Part shown: positions 1 through 8,616 of the stretch, piece after piece | Layout of the letters: each line of letters begins with the position of its first letter | How positions within the stretch are numbered: position 1 is the stretch's first letter | Made by a program: the position numbers and the translations under genes | Assembly (NCBI GenBank): GCA_050950425.1 | Contig: JBMNHO010000002.1 | Span: 496,001-560,000 of the forward strand | Direction of reading: 5' to 3' | DNA length: 64,000 nucleotides | From: RGIG529 sp050950425 | GTDB taxonomy: Bacteria; Bacillota; Clostridia; Oscillospirales; Oscillospiraceae | Notes under the pieces: generated by a model | The model's database searches: none | What the model was told of the DNA's origin: nothing | Seen by the model: the letters and a program-made list of their open reading frames with translations, nothing else

Positions 1-286
1 AGGAATCGGCCCGCTGGTCAAACTGGCCGGGAAGGGGCTCCACGGCAAACACCGGGCCGCTGTGCTTCGGCAGCGCGTCATATGTCACGTCCGTTTGCGG
101 CTCGGAAAAAACAGTGTTCCGGCAAGCGTCAAACAAGTCTTTGTCAATCTGTTCCACGTCATACCGATTTAAAATCCGCAGACCCTCCAGCGCCTCTATT
201 TGCAAATTGGACTGCAAATCCAAAAGCAGCGCTCTGCTCTCGCCGTCGAAAGACGGCTTTTTCTCTACATAGAGCCGATAGACCAT
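1..286 (-). CDS. purL: Phosphoribosylformylglycinamidine synthase, N-terminal part (cut by window edge)
   Basis: Reading the minus strand from ATG at 286 gives an open frame to the window edge, about 95 codons, starting MVYRLYVEKKPSFDGES and continuing through ILNRYDVEQIDKDLF. This is the N terminus of the long single-chain FGAM synthase found in clostridia, which converts FGAR, glutamine and ATP to FGAM in the cytoplasm. Its ATG overlaps the purD stop by one base (TAATG), so it is translationally coupled as the last visible gene of the pur operon. The catalytic and glutaminase domains lie outside the window. Confidence 0.88.
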   Translation of the reverse strand, partial: MVYRLYVEKKPSFDGESRALLLDLQSNLQIEALEGLRILNRYDVEQIDKDLFDACRNTVFSEPQTDVTYDALPKHSGPVFAVEPLPGQFDQRADS

Positions 287-1554
287 TATTTACACCTCGC
301 TCCAATGTCTTTTCGATAAAACATATCTGTAAATGAAATTTCCTTTACGGCACCGTATGCCTTGGTACGGGCCGTTTCCAGCGTTTCTCCCGTGGCCGTC
401 ACACCCAACACGCGTCCCCCGGAGGTCACAACGTTTCCATCTGCCTCCCTTTTTGTTCCGGCATGAAAAATCGTAATATCTTCTGTTTTTTCAGCTTTGC
501 CGAAGGAAATGGGGTAGCCGGCCTGATAGCCTTGGGGGTACCCGCCGGATGCTGCCACCACACAGCAAGCGGCGCCGGATGAAAACTTTACATCCACTTT
601 GTCCAAAGACCCGTTTTGCACAGCCCGCATAATGGTAAACAAGTCAGACTCCAGCAAAGGCAAAACCACCTGGGTTTCCGGGTCGCCAAAGCGGCAGTTA
701 TATTCAATCACCCGGGGGCCGTTTGGCGTCAGCATCAATCCAAAATAGAGACAGCCTTTGAAGGGCCTCCCCTCTGTTTCCATGGCCCTGATGGTGGGGA
801 GAAAAATCGTCTCCATGCACTCTTTCGCCACATCTTCTGTGTAAAACGGATTGGGTGCAACGGCTCCCATTCCCCCGGTGTTCAGTCCCTTGTCTCCGTC
901 CAGCGCCCTTTTATGATCCATGGAAGAGACCATCGGGACGATGGTCTTTCCATCGGTGAAGGACAGAACAGAGACCTCCGGGCCCGTCAAAAATTCTTCA
1001 ATCACCACTTGATTCCCGCTGTCGCCAAACGCTTTTTCCGTCATAATGCGGCGGATGCCTTCGATGGCCTGCGCCTCTGTCTCCGCAATGATCACGCCCT
1101 TGCCCAAAGCAAGGCCGTCCGCCTTAATCACAGCAGGATAGGTGTTTTCCGCTTTTAGGTAAGCAATCGCGTCCTTCGCATTGGTAAACACCTGATATTT
1201 GGCCGTGGGTATGTGATGCCGCTCCATCAGTTTTTTGGAAAAAACCTTGCTCCCCTCAATGGCGGCAGCGGCTTTGTTGGGGCCAAAGCAGGGAACGCCC
1301 GCCCCTTCCAGCGCGTCTACCGCACCCAGAACCAAAGGGTCGTCCGGCGCCACCACGGCAAAGTCAATCTCTGTTTCCTTGGCAAAGCGCACCATGCCAT
1401 CGATGTCCTTCGGGGCAATGGGCACACAGGTGGCGTCCCCGGCGATGCCTCCGTTGCCCGGCAGGGCATATATCTCGCTGATGTCCGGGTTCTTTTTCAG
1501 GCTCTTGATGATGGCGTGCTCTCGCCCGCCGCCGCCTACTACCATGAGTTTCAT
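286..1554 (-). CDS. purD: Phosphoribosylamine-glycine ligase (GARS)
   Basis: PurD joins phosphoribosylamine and glycine with ATP to make GAR, the second step of purine synthesis. The protein starts MKLMVVGGGGREHAI, the family's N-terminal signature. It shows the ATP-grasp central region (YPAVIKADGLALGKGV around residue 140; EEFLTGPEVSVLSF around 190) and the RVIEYNCRFGDPETQ metal/nucleotide motif near residue 285. An in-frame ATG lies 8 codons upstream, but the start at 1554 fits the family. Length of about 422 aa is typical. It lies 81 nt after the AICAR transformylase gene and overlaps purL by one base. Confidence 0.96.
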   Translation of the reverse strand: MKLMVVGGGGREHAIIKSLKKNPDISEIYALPGNGGIAGDATCVPIAPKDIDGMVRFAKETEIDFAVVAPDDPLVLGAVDALEGAGVPCFGPNKAAAAIEGSKVFSKKLMERHHIPTAKYQVFTNAKDAIAYLKAENTYPAVIKADGLALGKGVIIAETEAQAIEGIRRIMTEKAFGDSGNQVVIEEFLTGPEVSVLSFTDGKTIVPMVSSMDHKRALDGDKGLNTGGMGAVAPNPFYTEDVAKECMETIFLPTIRAMETEGRPFKGCLYFGLMLTPNGPRVIEYNCRFGDPETQVVLPLLESDLFTIMRAVQNGSLDKVDVKFSSGAACCVVAASGGYPQGYQAGYPISFGKAEKTEDITIFHAGTKREADGNVVTSGGRVLGVTATGETLETARTKAYGAVKEISFTDMFYRKDIGARCK

Positions 1555-1635
1555 CGCAAAACCTCCATGCGTTTTCACATCATCCAGAAACCGAAAAGCC
1601 TTTTTGTTTTAAGCTTTTTGGTTTCTCATATTCCC

Positions 1636-2811
1636 TTAGTGGTGGAACAGGCGCAGCCCTGTAAAGGCCATTGCCATGCCATAGTGATTGCAGGTTTCAA
1701 TCACCTGATCGTCCCGTATGGAGCCGCCGGGCTGGGCAACATAAGACACGCCGCTGCGCGCGGCTCTCTGGATGTTGTCGCCGAAGGGAAAAAAGGCGTC
1801 GCTCCCCAAAGAGACTCCTTTGATCTGCTCCAAAAACGCCCGTTTTTCCACCCGTGTCAGAGGCTCCGGCCGGACTGTAAAATATTCCTGCCAAACGGAG
1901 TCACCCAGCACATCCTCCCACTCTTCCGACAGGTAGATATCCACGGTATTGTCCCGCACGGGCCGTGACAAATCCGGACGGAATGGCAAGGCCAGCACCC
2001 TGGGATGCTGGCGAAGCTGCCACTTGTCCGCCTTGTCCCCTGCCAGCCGGGTGCAGTGAATGCGCGACTGCTGGCCCGCGCCCACGCCGATGGTCTGCCC
2101 GTCCACCGCATAACAGACGGAATTCGACTGGGTGTATTTCAGCGCAATGAGGGCCACCATCAGGTCACGCAGCACCTCTGGCGGCAGATTTTTCTCTTTT
2201 GTGACGATGGTTTGGAATAAGGACGTGTCCACTGCGCCTTCATTGCGATTTTGCTCAAAGGTGATGCCAAACACTTCTTTCCGCTCCATGGGGGCGGGGT
2301 GATATGTTTCATCCATTTGTAAAACGGTGTAGCTGCCCTTCCGCTTGTTCTTTAAGATGGCAAGTGCCTCCTCGGTATAGCCGGGGGCGATGACCCCATC
2401 GGACACCTCGCCTTGGATCAGCGCCGCCGTGGCTTCGTCGCATGTGTCGCTGAGCGCGATGAAATCGCCGTAAGACGACAGACGGTCGGCCCCTCTGGCT
2501 CTCACATAGGCCACCGCCTGGGGCGTCAGCTCCAGCCCATCCGGCACAAAATATACTTTTCGCAGCATGTCGTTGAGGGGCACACCCACAGCGGCCCCGG
2601 CGGGGCTGACATGCTTAAACGACGCGGCGCCGGGCAAGCCCGTGGCCTGTTTCAGCTCCCGCACCAGCTGCCAGCCATTGAGGGCATCCAAAAAATTGAT
2701 ATACCCCGGCCGGCCGTTTAATACACGAACCGGTAACTTTCCATTTTCGACATAAATCCTGGCCGGCTTCTGGTTTGGGTTGCAGCCATATTTCAGTTCC
2801 AGCGCGTCCAT
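1636..2811 (-). CDS. purH: Stand-alone AICAR transformylase (PurH C-terminal domain only)
   Basis: This 391-aa protein starts MDALELKYGCNPNQKPARIY and contains the SFKHVSPAGAAVG segment with the Lys-His pair used by AICAR formyltransferase. It carries only the transformylase domain: the N-terminal IMP cyclohydrolase (MGS-like) domain of bifunctional PurH is absent. It transfers formyl from 10-formyl-THF to AICAR, giving FAICAR. The missing cyclohydrolase step is supplied by the PurO-type gene directly upstream, whose stop overlaps this ATG by one base. Single-domain versions are known in clostridia; I infer the two genes act consecutively. Confidence 0.92.
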   Translation of the reverse strand: MDALELKYGCNPNQKPARIYVENGKLPVRVLNGRPGYINFLDALNGWQLVRELKQATGLPGAASFKHVSPAGAAVGVPLNDMLRKVYFVPDGLELTPQAVAYVRARGADRLSSYGDFIALSDTCDEATAALIQGEVSDGVIAPGYTEEALAILKNKRKGSYTVLQMDETYHPAPMERKEVFGITFEQNRNEGAVDTSLFQTIVTKEKNLPPEVLRDLMVALIALKYTQSNSVCYAVDGQTIGVGAGQQSRIHCTRLAGDKADKWQLRQHPRVLALPFRPDLSRPVRDNTVDIYLSEEWEDVLGDSVWQEYFTVRPEPLTRVEKRAFLEQIKGVSLGSDAFFPFGDNIQRAARSGVSYVAQPGGSIRDDQVIETCNHYGMAMAFTGLRLFHH

Positions 2812-3518
2812 TATTTCCCCTCCCGCTTATTGATGATCCGTGTTTCCGTTTCCCCTGTATGCATATCCACATACCGGACGAACAGGGAAACCTTGTTTTC
2901 CTCGTTCAGCGCATTCCAAAGGGTATCTGTCAAAACGTCAATCGGCCCTTCCAGGGTGACGGCTTTCGGCTCGCCCTGAAAGGCGGGGAGGGGATTTCCG
3001 TCTCCTTCATACGTATGGATCAGGTGCCCCAAGCCCGGAACACCCGTCTCATACTCAAAAAAATGGCGCAGGCAAACGCCGCCCTCTCCCCGCTTTAAAA
3101 TACTGAAGGTATAGGAGCAGGTTTCCCCTTCCTGAAACTGAAGAATGCCGCTGATGCGGGGGGTGTAATGGGGCTCATCCGGCTCATATTCCCGGCCGTG
3201 AAGCGCCCAGGCAAAGCTTCCGCCCTTTTCCATCTTTTCATATATGGTGTCTGTCTGGTCTCCATTTGTCACGATCAGCGTATCTCCCAAAGACCGCACG
3301 GGGGCATACAGCAAAAGAGAGGGGTTTTCCATCTCCCCGGGTGCGTATGCTTTTGTGACAATGCCGTCATCGCTGACCGCGAAAATCCGGTTTCGGCTGC
3401 TTTGGCTGCGGCCCATGATGAAATATGCTGCCACGGCATAGTTTCCCATCTGCCCCAAAAGCACGCCTCGGCCGGGGTATGGATTTTGCCCAATGGCCCC
3501 TTCTATCGTCTGCTTCAT
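2811..3518 (-). CDS. purO: IMP cyclohydrolase, PurO type
   Basis: The protein starts MKQTIEGAIGQNPYPGRGV and contains GQMGNYAVAAYFIMGRSQSS followed by RNRIFAV, features of the PurO-type IMP cyclohydrolase family first described in archaea. It would close FAICAR to IMP, the last step of the pathway. The start at 3518 overlaps the purN stop by 4 nt (ATGA); a longer in-frame extension upstream lies wholly inside purN and is not needed. The gene sits next to the single-domain AICAR transformylase, so the pair replaces bifunctional PurH. Length is about 235 aa. Confidence 0.88.
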   Translation of the reverse strand: MKQTIEGAIGQNPYPGRGVLLGQMGNYAVAAYFIMGRSQSSRNRIFAVSDDGIVTKAYAPGEMENPSLLLYAPVRSLGDTLIVTNGDQTDTIYEKMEKGGSFAWALHGREYEPDEPHYTPRISGILQFQEGETCSYTFSILKRGEGGVCLRHFFEYETGVPGLGHLIHTYEGDGNPLPAFQGEPKAVTLEGPIDVLTDTLWNALNEENKVSLFVRYVDMHTGETETRIINKREGK

Positions 3519-4138
3519 TTTGTTTCTCCTTCCCGTTCCGCCAACAGGCGGCGGCTGACCAATTCTGCCGCCTGTGGCAGCAAAATCCACTCTGCTTCTT
3601 CCATCACCCGCCGCTGCAATGTTTCCGGCGTGTCTCCTTCTTCCACTGAAACGGCCTTTTGCAGCAAAATCTGCCCGCCGTCCGTTACTTCGTTTACATA
3701 ATGCACGGTGGCGCCCGTCACCTTTACGCCATATGCCAGGGCGGCCTCATGAACCTTTCGCCCATAAAACCCCTTGCCGCAGAAAGAAGGAATCAGAGAC
3801 GGGTGAACGTTGATGATCCGTTTTGAATATCTTTGTGTAAACTGCCCGCTTAAAATCGTCATAAACCCGGCCAAAACGATCAGCTCGATCCCGTACGCGT
3901 CCAAATGCGCCGTAACGGCCGCCTCAAACGCCGCCTGGGTCTGATGCTGTTTCCGGGGAACGACAACCCCCGGGACGCCCGCCTCCTTCGCACGTTTCAG
4001 GGCAAAGGCCCCGGGAACGCTGGACAGAACCAGGGCAATCTCCCCGCTTTGCAAGGCCCCGGAGGCCTGGGCATCCAAAAGCGCCTGTAGATTCGTTCCG
4101 CCGCCGGAGACAAAAACCGCAAGCTTTGTTTTTACCAT
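3515..4138 (-). CDS. purN: Phosphoribosylglycinamide formyltransferase
   Basis: PurN uses 10-formyl-THF to formylate GAR. The 207-aa protein opens with KLAVFVSGGGTNLQALLDA, the phosphate-binding start of the family. It contains INVHPSLIPSF with the catalytic Asn and His, and the later VTDGGQILLQ segment with the conserved Asp. It overlaps purM by 7 nt upstream and purO by 4 nt downstream, so the three genes look translationally coupled. Confidence 0.96.
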   Translation of the reverse strand: MVKTKLAVFVSGGGTNLQALLDAQASGALQSGEIALVLSSVPGAFALKRAKEAGVPGVVVPRKQHQTQAAFEAAVTAHLDAYGIELIVLAGFMTILSGQFTQRYSKRIINVHPSLIPSFCGKGFYGRKVHEAALAYGVKVTGATVHYVNEVTDGGQILLQKAVSVEEGDTPETLQRRVMEEAEWILLPQAAELVSRRLLAEREGETK

Positions 4139-5166
4139 AATTCCACGCCTTTTTCTCCCGCTACAATCTCGCCGATCACATAAGCATTTTCTCCGGCGAT
4201 TTTCAATGCTTGGAGGGCCAAGGCCGCGTCTTCCTTGGCTACGATTGCCGTCATGCCCACGCCCATATTAAACGTATTGAACATATCCCTGGAAGGAATA
4301 TCTCCCTGCTGCTGCAGCAGCCGAAAAATGGGGGGAATGTTCAGCGCGCTCTTCTCCACTTTGGCGCAGCAGCCTTCCGGCAGGGCGCGGGGGATGTTTT
4401 CGTAAAATCCGCCCCCTGTAATATGAGATAGGGCTTTGATTTTCACGCGTTCCTTCAGCGCCATAACAGCGGCCACATAGATTTTCGTGGGTGTCAAAAG
4501 GGCTTCTCCCAATGTTTCCCCTAAAATTTCGTTGTGCTGTGTCAGGTCAATATGCTCCACATCGAAGATTTTGCGCACCAAAGAATAGCCGTTGGAATGA
4601 ATGCCTGAGGAAGGAAGCGCGATGATCACGTCGCCGGGGGTGACGGTGCTCCCGTCAATTAAACAGTCCCCATCGGCGAGACCCACGCAAAACCCCGCCA
4701 GGTCATATTCGTCTTCCCCGTAAAAGCCGGGCATTTCCGCCGTCTCTCCTCCGATCAAAGCGCAACGAGCCTGAACGCAGCCTTCCGCAACGCCGGAGAC
4801 GATGGAAGCCACCCGCTCCGGCACGTTCTTTCCAACAGCAATATAGTCTAAGAAAAACAAAGGGACAGCACCGCAGCACAGGACGTCATTCACACACATG
4901 GCAACGCAGTCGATCCCCACAGTGTCGTGCTTGTCCATCAAAAAAGCCAGCTTGAGTTTTGTTCCGACGCCATCGGTTCCGCTAACAAGAACGGGGGTTC
5001 CGATGCCGCTTAAATCCGGCTGAAACAGACCGCCGAAGCCGCCCACGGCAGACATGACGCCCGGCACCTTTGTCCGGGCCACGTGCCGTTTCATGAGTTC
5101 CACCGCCTGATAGCCGGCGGTGATATCCACCCCTGCCGCTTTGTAGCTTTCACTTTGACTTTTCAT
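4132..5166 (-). CDS. purM: Phosphoribosylformylglycinamidine cyclo-ligase (AIR synthetase)
   Basis: PurM closes the imidazole ring, turning FGAM into AIR with ATP. The 344-aa protein starts MKSQSESYKAAGVDITAGY and shows the family landmarks SAVGGFGGLFQ, LVSGTDGVGTKLKLAF and IGGETAEMPGFY, followed by ALPSSGIHSNGYSLVRK. Length and domain order are those of a complete enzyme. It overlaps purF by 17 nt at its start and purN by 7 nt at its end. Confidence 0.97.
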   Translation of the reverse strand: MKSQSESYKAAGVDITAGYQAVELMKRHVARTKVPGVMSAVGGFGGLFQPDLSGIGTPVLVSGTDGVGTKLKLAFLMDKHDTVGIDCVAMCVNDVLCCGAVPLFFLDYIAVGKNVPERVASIVSGVAEGCVQARCALIGGETAEMPGFYGEDEYDLAGFCVGLADGDCLIDGSTVTPGDVIIALPSSGIHSNGYSLVRKIFDVEHIDLTQHNEILGETLGEALLTPTKIYVAAVMALKERVKIKALSHITGGGFYENIPRALPEGCCAKVEKSALNIPPIFRLLQQQGDIPSRDMFNTFNMGVGMTAIVAKEDAALALQALKIAGENAYVIGEIVAGEKGVELW

Positions 5167-6589
5167 TGCCCTTCCCCTTTCGTTCGCTTAGTTTAACCAT
5201 ATAGATGGGTTTTTTTCGCTCTTCCGGCGGGTCGCAAGGGTATTCGCCTGTAAAGCAGGCCGTGCAGAACCCTTCTCCCGCCTCCGGGGCAATCTTCATC
5301 ACGTCTTCCGTGCTCAGATAGCCCAGAGAGTCCACTCCAATGACCTTCGCAATCTCTTCCAAGGGATATTGATTGGCAATGAGCCGCTCAGGCGAGTCGA
5401 TATCTGTCCCGAAATAGCAGGGATAGAGGAAGGGCGGCGCGGAAGAGCGCATATGAATTTCCTTGGCGCCCACCTCCCGCAGGAGCTTCACAATCCGCGC
5501 GATGGTGGTGCCTCTTACAATCGAGTCGTCAATCAAAACGATTCGCTTGCCCTTTATCGCGGTGCCCACGGCATTGAGTTTAATCTGCACCAAATTCTCT
5601 CGTTGGGACTGGCCGGGCTGGATAAAGGTGCGGCCGATATATTTATTTTTGATAAAGCCCAAGCCATAGGGAATGCCGGACTGGCGGGAATAGCCGATGG
5701 CGGCATCTATGCCGGAATCCGGCACGCCCACCACAAGATCCGCATCCACCGGATGCGCTTTGGCCAAAAATGCGCCGGCTCTTTGGCGGGCCATATGGAC
5801 AGAGCAGCCGTCCAGCACCGAATCGGGCCGTGCGAAATAGATATATTCAAACGCGCATAAGGAGCGGGGCAGCTTGCCGCAGTGGTCCTGAACGGAGCGA
5901 ATCCCCCTCTCGTTCACCACAACGATCTCCCCGGGCAAAACGTCACGCACAAACCGGGCGCCGATGCTGTCCAGAGCACACGTTTCCGATGCGAATACCA
6001 CGTCCCCGTCCAGCTCGCCCATACAGATGGGATGAAAGCCTCTGGGGTCTCTCACCGCAATCAGCTTGGTCGCCGTCATCAAAACGATGGAGTAGGCCCC
6101 CTCCAAACACTCCATCGTTTTAGAGACGGCCTCTTCGATGGACCCGGCCCGTAGCCGCTCTCTGGTGATGATCTGGGCAATCAGCTCCGCGTCGCTGGTG
6201 CTGTGGAATACAGAACCATGAAGCTCCAGCTCCTCCCGCAGCTGCGCTGCGTTTGTCAGGCTGCCATTGTTGCACAAAGCCATACCACCCTTGATATGGC
6301 GCACTACAACGGGCTGGGCGTTGAGACGCGAATCCACGTCAGCGCCGTATCGCACGTGCCCCACCGCCATCTCCCCCGGCAGATCGTCCAGCACGCTCTG
6401 CGTAAACACGTCGTTCACCTGCCCGGCATCCTTATGGCAGGCGATGATCCCGTCGTTGTTCACCGCAATGCCGCAGCTTTCTTCTCCCCGATGCTGCAAA
6501 GCAAACAGTCCATAATATGCCGCCGAAGCCACATTGGCCCCGGATTCGCTGCGCATACCAAAAATTCCACACTCCTCATGGAGTTTCAT
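5150..6589 (-). CDS. purF: Amidophosphoribosyltransferase (glutamine PRPP amidotransferase)
   Basis: PurF makes phosphoribosylamine from PRPP and glutamine, the committed step. The 479-aa protein starts MKLHEECGIFG; the short propeptide before Cys7 would be removed to expose the Ntn nucleophile, as in the Bacillus enzyme. The PRPP-binding loop IVLIDDSIVRGTTI is near residue 345. The C-terminal GFCTACFTGEYPCD segment supplies cysteines typical of the iron-sulfur form. It lies 121 nt after purE. The last residues overlap purM by 17 nt. Confidence 0.97.
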   Translation of the reverse strand: MKLHEECGIFGMRSESGANVASAAYYGLFALQHRGEESCGIAVNNDGIIACHKDAGQVNDVFTQSVLDDLPGEMAVGHVRYGADVDSRLNAQPVVVRHIKGGMALCNNGSLTNAAQLREELELHGSVFHSTSDAELIAQIITRERLRAGSIEEAVSKTMECLEGAYSIVLMTATKLIAVRDPRGFHPICMGELDGDVVFASETCALDSIGARFVRDVLPGEIVVVNERGIRSVQDHCGKLPRSLCAFEYIYFARPDSVLDGCSVHMARQRAGAFLAKAHPVDADLVVGVPDSGIDAAIGYSRQSGIPYGLGFIKNKYIGRTFIQPGQSQRENLVQIKLNAVGTAIKGKRIVLIDDSIVRGTTIARIVKLLREVGAKEIHMRSSAPPFLYPCYFGTDIDSPERLIANQYPLEEIAKVIGVDSLGYLSTEDVMKIAPEAGEGFCTACFTGEYPCDPPEERKKPIYMVKLSERKGKGNEKSK

Positions 6590-6710
6590 TGCATTCCATC
6601 CTTTCTCCTATCCAATATCCATTTCCCTATCCATTCCCCAGCGGACCGATGCGCGCCCTGCGACATGGAAACAGCGGCGTGCCCCGCGCGCCGCTTATAT
6701 TTCTCCGTTT

Positions 6711-7202
6711 TTATAAATTCTGTTGCAGCGCTTCGCTTTTTTCAGCGATGCTCCGCTCCATCTCCGCCCGCAGTTCAGAGAGCTTTTTTTCTACAGACGG
6801 CTCCATAACAGCCAAAATCTGAGCGGCCAAAAGAGCGGCGTTTTTCGCCCCGTCGATGGCAACGGTAGCCACCGGAATGCCGGACGGCATCTGCACCGTG
6901 GCCAAAAGGGCGTCAAGCCCGCCCAAACCGCCGGAACCACCGATGGGAAGCCCGATAACAGGAAGCGTGGTGTTGCCTGCCAGCACCCCCGCCAAATGAG
7001 CCGCCTTCCCGGCGGCGGCGATGATCGCTGCAAACCCCTCTCCTCGAGCGCTCCTCGCAAATTCCATAGCGGCAGTCGGTGTTCTGTGGGCAGAGAGCAC
7101 CTTTGCCTCAAACGGGATATGCAAAGATTTCAGTGTATCCACCGCTTGTTTCACAATGGGCCAATCACTGTCGCTGCCCATAATAACGGCTATCTTTTTC
7201 AT
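6711..7202 (-). CDS. purE: 5-(carboxyamino)imidazole ribonucleotide mutase
   Basis: PurE is the first gene of the operon. The 163-aa protein starts MKKIAVIMGSDSDWPIVKQA with the GSDSDWP active-site motif, followed by LSAHRTPTAAMEFA and the GGSGGLGGLDALLATVQMP region of the class I family. No purK or purC is present in the window, so whether it acts as the N5-CAIR mutase (needing PurK) or as a direct carboxylase cannot be decided here. An AGGGAAAG ribosome binding site precedes the ATG. Confidence 0.96.
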   Translation of the reverse strand: MKKIAVIMGSDSDWPIVKQAVDTLKSLHIPFEAKVLSAHRTPTAAMEFARSARGEGFAAIIAAAGKAAHLAGVLAGNTTLPVIGLPIGGSGGLGGLDALLATVQMPSGIPVATVAIDGAKNAALLAAQILAVMEPSVEKKLSELRAEMERSIAEKSEALQQNL

Positions 7203-7263
7203 GGCTTTCCCTCCGGTTTCGACAAATTTAACCTTTTGATTGAACGGAATGTTTCACAGAAAC

Positions 7264-7324
7264 AAAAAAATGCAGTTTAGAACCCACGAGGTTTGCCGTC
7301 CAAGCACGGCACCATAACTGCAAC
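7264..7324 (-). promoter_or_regulatory. Short folded leader with T-run upstream of purE (attenuator or riboswitch candidate)
   Basis: The roughly 60-nt transcript start has an outer stem TGCAGTT/AACTGCA (7316-7322 with 7271-7277), an inner hairpin GCCGT/ACGGC (7295-7299, 7306-7310) and a small CC/GG hairpin (7283-7291), then seven T residues (7264-7270). The outer stem plus T run looks like an intrinsic terminator closing a three-way junction. I do not recognise the purine, ZTP or PRPP riboswitch consensus in it. Transcription attenuation of the pur operon is inferred. Confidence 0.55.
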
Positions 7325-7330
7325 ACCTGT

Positions 7331-7359
7331 ATTGTACCATATTCCCTATATCTGCTCAA
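7331..7359 (-). promoter_or_regulatory. Promoter of the pur operon
   Basis: The minus strand shows TTGAGC (7354-7359), a 17-bp spacer and TACAAT (7331-7336). A start near 7324 would begin the folded leader ahead of purE. Confidence 0.75.
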
Positions 7360-7383
7360 TTGACAATAGCGCCAAATTTCAAA

Positions 7384-7418
7384 ATCCCCCATCCGTCATT
7401 TTTGAGCGGTTGGGGGAT
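7384..7418 (-). terminator. Rho-independent terminator after mntP
   Basis: A perfect 8-bp stem ATCCCCCA/TGGGGGAT (7411-7418 with 7384-7391) is followed on the minus strand by TTTTGAAATTT. It separates mntP from the pur promoter. Confidence 0.75.
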
Positions 7419-7449
7419 GGTGTCCGGCGCACCCGGGCAGCCGCCCGTT

Positions 7450-8028
7450 TCACGGCAGCAGCCCCAAATGTTCCAGTAAGATCTTTGTACCGATTAAAAT
7501 TAAAATGACGCCGCCCAGAACCTCCGCCTTGGACTGCAGCTTCACCCCGAAGACATGGCCCAGCTTCACCCCCAACATAGACAGCACCAACGTCACCACG
7601 CCAATCAGGGTAACTGCCCGCACCATGTTGACCTGCAAAAACGCCAGAGACACGCCGACGGCCAGCGCGTCGATGCTGGTGGCTACGGCCAAAGGCAGCA
7701 TGCTTCGAAACCCCAGAGCTCCCCCGTCTTGGAATGTCTCTTCTCCGTCATTCTTTCTTTTTCGAGACTCGTAAATCATCTTTCCGCCCAAAAAGCCCAG
7801 CAGAAAAAAAGCAATCCAATGATCCACGGAAGCTATGATCTCCTGAAACTGCATCCCAACCAAATAACCCAAAAGGGGCATCCCGGCCTGAAACACCCCA
7901 AAATACAACCCCACGATTCCAGCCCGTTCAAATGTAACCCGATCCATGGCAAGGCCCTTGCAAACGGAGACGGCAAAGGCATCCATCGAAAGGCCAATGG
8001 CCAACACCAAAAGCCCCCAAATTCCCAT
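7450..8028 (-). CDS. mntP: Manganese efflux pump MntP
   Basis: The 192-aa membrane protein begins MGIWGLLVLAIGLSMDAFAV and is a tandem of two related halves; the conserved aspartates appear as GLSMDAFAVS and again as ATSIDALAVGVS. About six hydrophobic segments are visible. MntP exports Mn2+ from the cytoplasm. The start at 8028 has AAGGTGGG 8 nt upstream; the longer in-frame extension has no sign of being protein. A TTGACA promoter lies upstream and a terminator downstream, so it is a single-gene unit. I saw no yybP-ykoY riboswitch in its leader. Confidence 0.93.
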   Translation of the reverse strand: MGIWGLLVLAIGLSMDAFAVSVCKGLAMDRVTFERAGIVGLYFGVFQAGMPLLGYLVGMQFQEIIASVDHWIAFFLLGFLGGKMIYESRKRKNDGEETFQDGGALGFRSMLPLAVATSIDALAVGVSLAFLQVNMVRAVTLIGVVTLVLSMLGVKLGHVFGVKLQSKAEVLGGVILILIGTKILLEHLGLLP

Positions 8029-8102
8029 TTCTGTTTCCCACCTTTTTACGGGGCCGCGTTCCAAAGCTTTTTGAAGCCACAGCCAAGCACGTCCTTTTGC
8101 CA

Positions 8103-8131
8103 AAGATAGCAGACACACTCCCATTTGTCAA
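8103..8131 (-). promoter_or_regulatory. Promoter of mntP
   Basis: TTGACA (8126-8131), a 17-bp spacer and TATCTT (8103-8108) on the minus strand, about 70 bp upstream of the mntP start. Confidence 0.65.
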
Positions 8132-8232
8132 CAGATCCAGCGGTGGTTTGCGATCTTTTCCGCTCTCCTAAAACAGTGTCTTTTTGGGCAAAGGATCTTG
8201 GCAAGCGGCTTGGCGGTTTGTCCATATATAAA

Positions 8233-8264
8233 AAGCAAGCGCCTGTCAAAGACAGGCGCTTGCT

Positions 8265-8265
<1 letters not shown>
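8233..8265 (-). terminator. Terminator of the tRNA operon
   Basis: A perfect 15-bp inverted repeat (8233-8247 with 8251-8265, loop of three) begins right at the tRNA-Phe CCA end and is followed on the minus strand by TTTTTATATA. Confidence 0.9.
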
Positions 8266-8340
<75 letters not shown>

Positions 8341-8406
8341 GACTTTTTCGGAAGGAAAAAGCTGCAAGGAAGATTTCCCCCGCGGAAACCCTTCCGAAGA
8401 AGTAAA

Positions 8407-8483
8407 TGGCGACCCAGAACGGGCTCGAACCGTCGACCTCCAGCGTGACAGGCTGGCGTTCTAACCAACTGAACTACTGGGCC
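8407..8483 (-). tRNA. tRNA-Asp (GTC)
   Basis: The minus strand gives a 77-nt cloverleaf with acceptor GGCCCAG/CTGGGTC, discriminator G, anticodon GTC in CCTGTCACG, T-arm GGTTCGAGCCC and an encoded CCA. It lies between tRNA-Val and tRNA-Phe. Confidence 0.97.
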
Positions 8484-8507
8484 ATTACCTGGCCGATTGG
8501 CCAGATT

Positions 8508-8583
8508 TGGTGGGAACAACAGGGCTCGAACCTGTGACATCATGCTTGTAAGGCATGCGCTCTACCAGCTGAGCTATGCTCCC
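8508..8583 (-). tRNA. tRNA-Val (TAC)
   Basis: The minus strand gives a 76-nt cloverleaf with acceptor GGGAGCA/TGTTCCC, anticodon TAC in CCTTACAAG, T-arm GGTTCGAGCCC and an encoded CCA. It is the promoter-proximal tRNA of the operon. Confidence 0.97.
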
Positions 8584-8616
8584 GTTTCCTGCCGCCGTTT
8601 GATGACGGCAGGATTT

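Noticed and set aside
7203..7330. Classical purine, ZTP or PRPP riboswitch before purE
   Set aside because: The core consensus bases that I know for these families are not present; only a generic folded leader can be supported.
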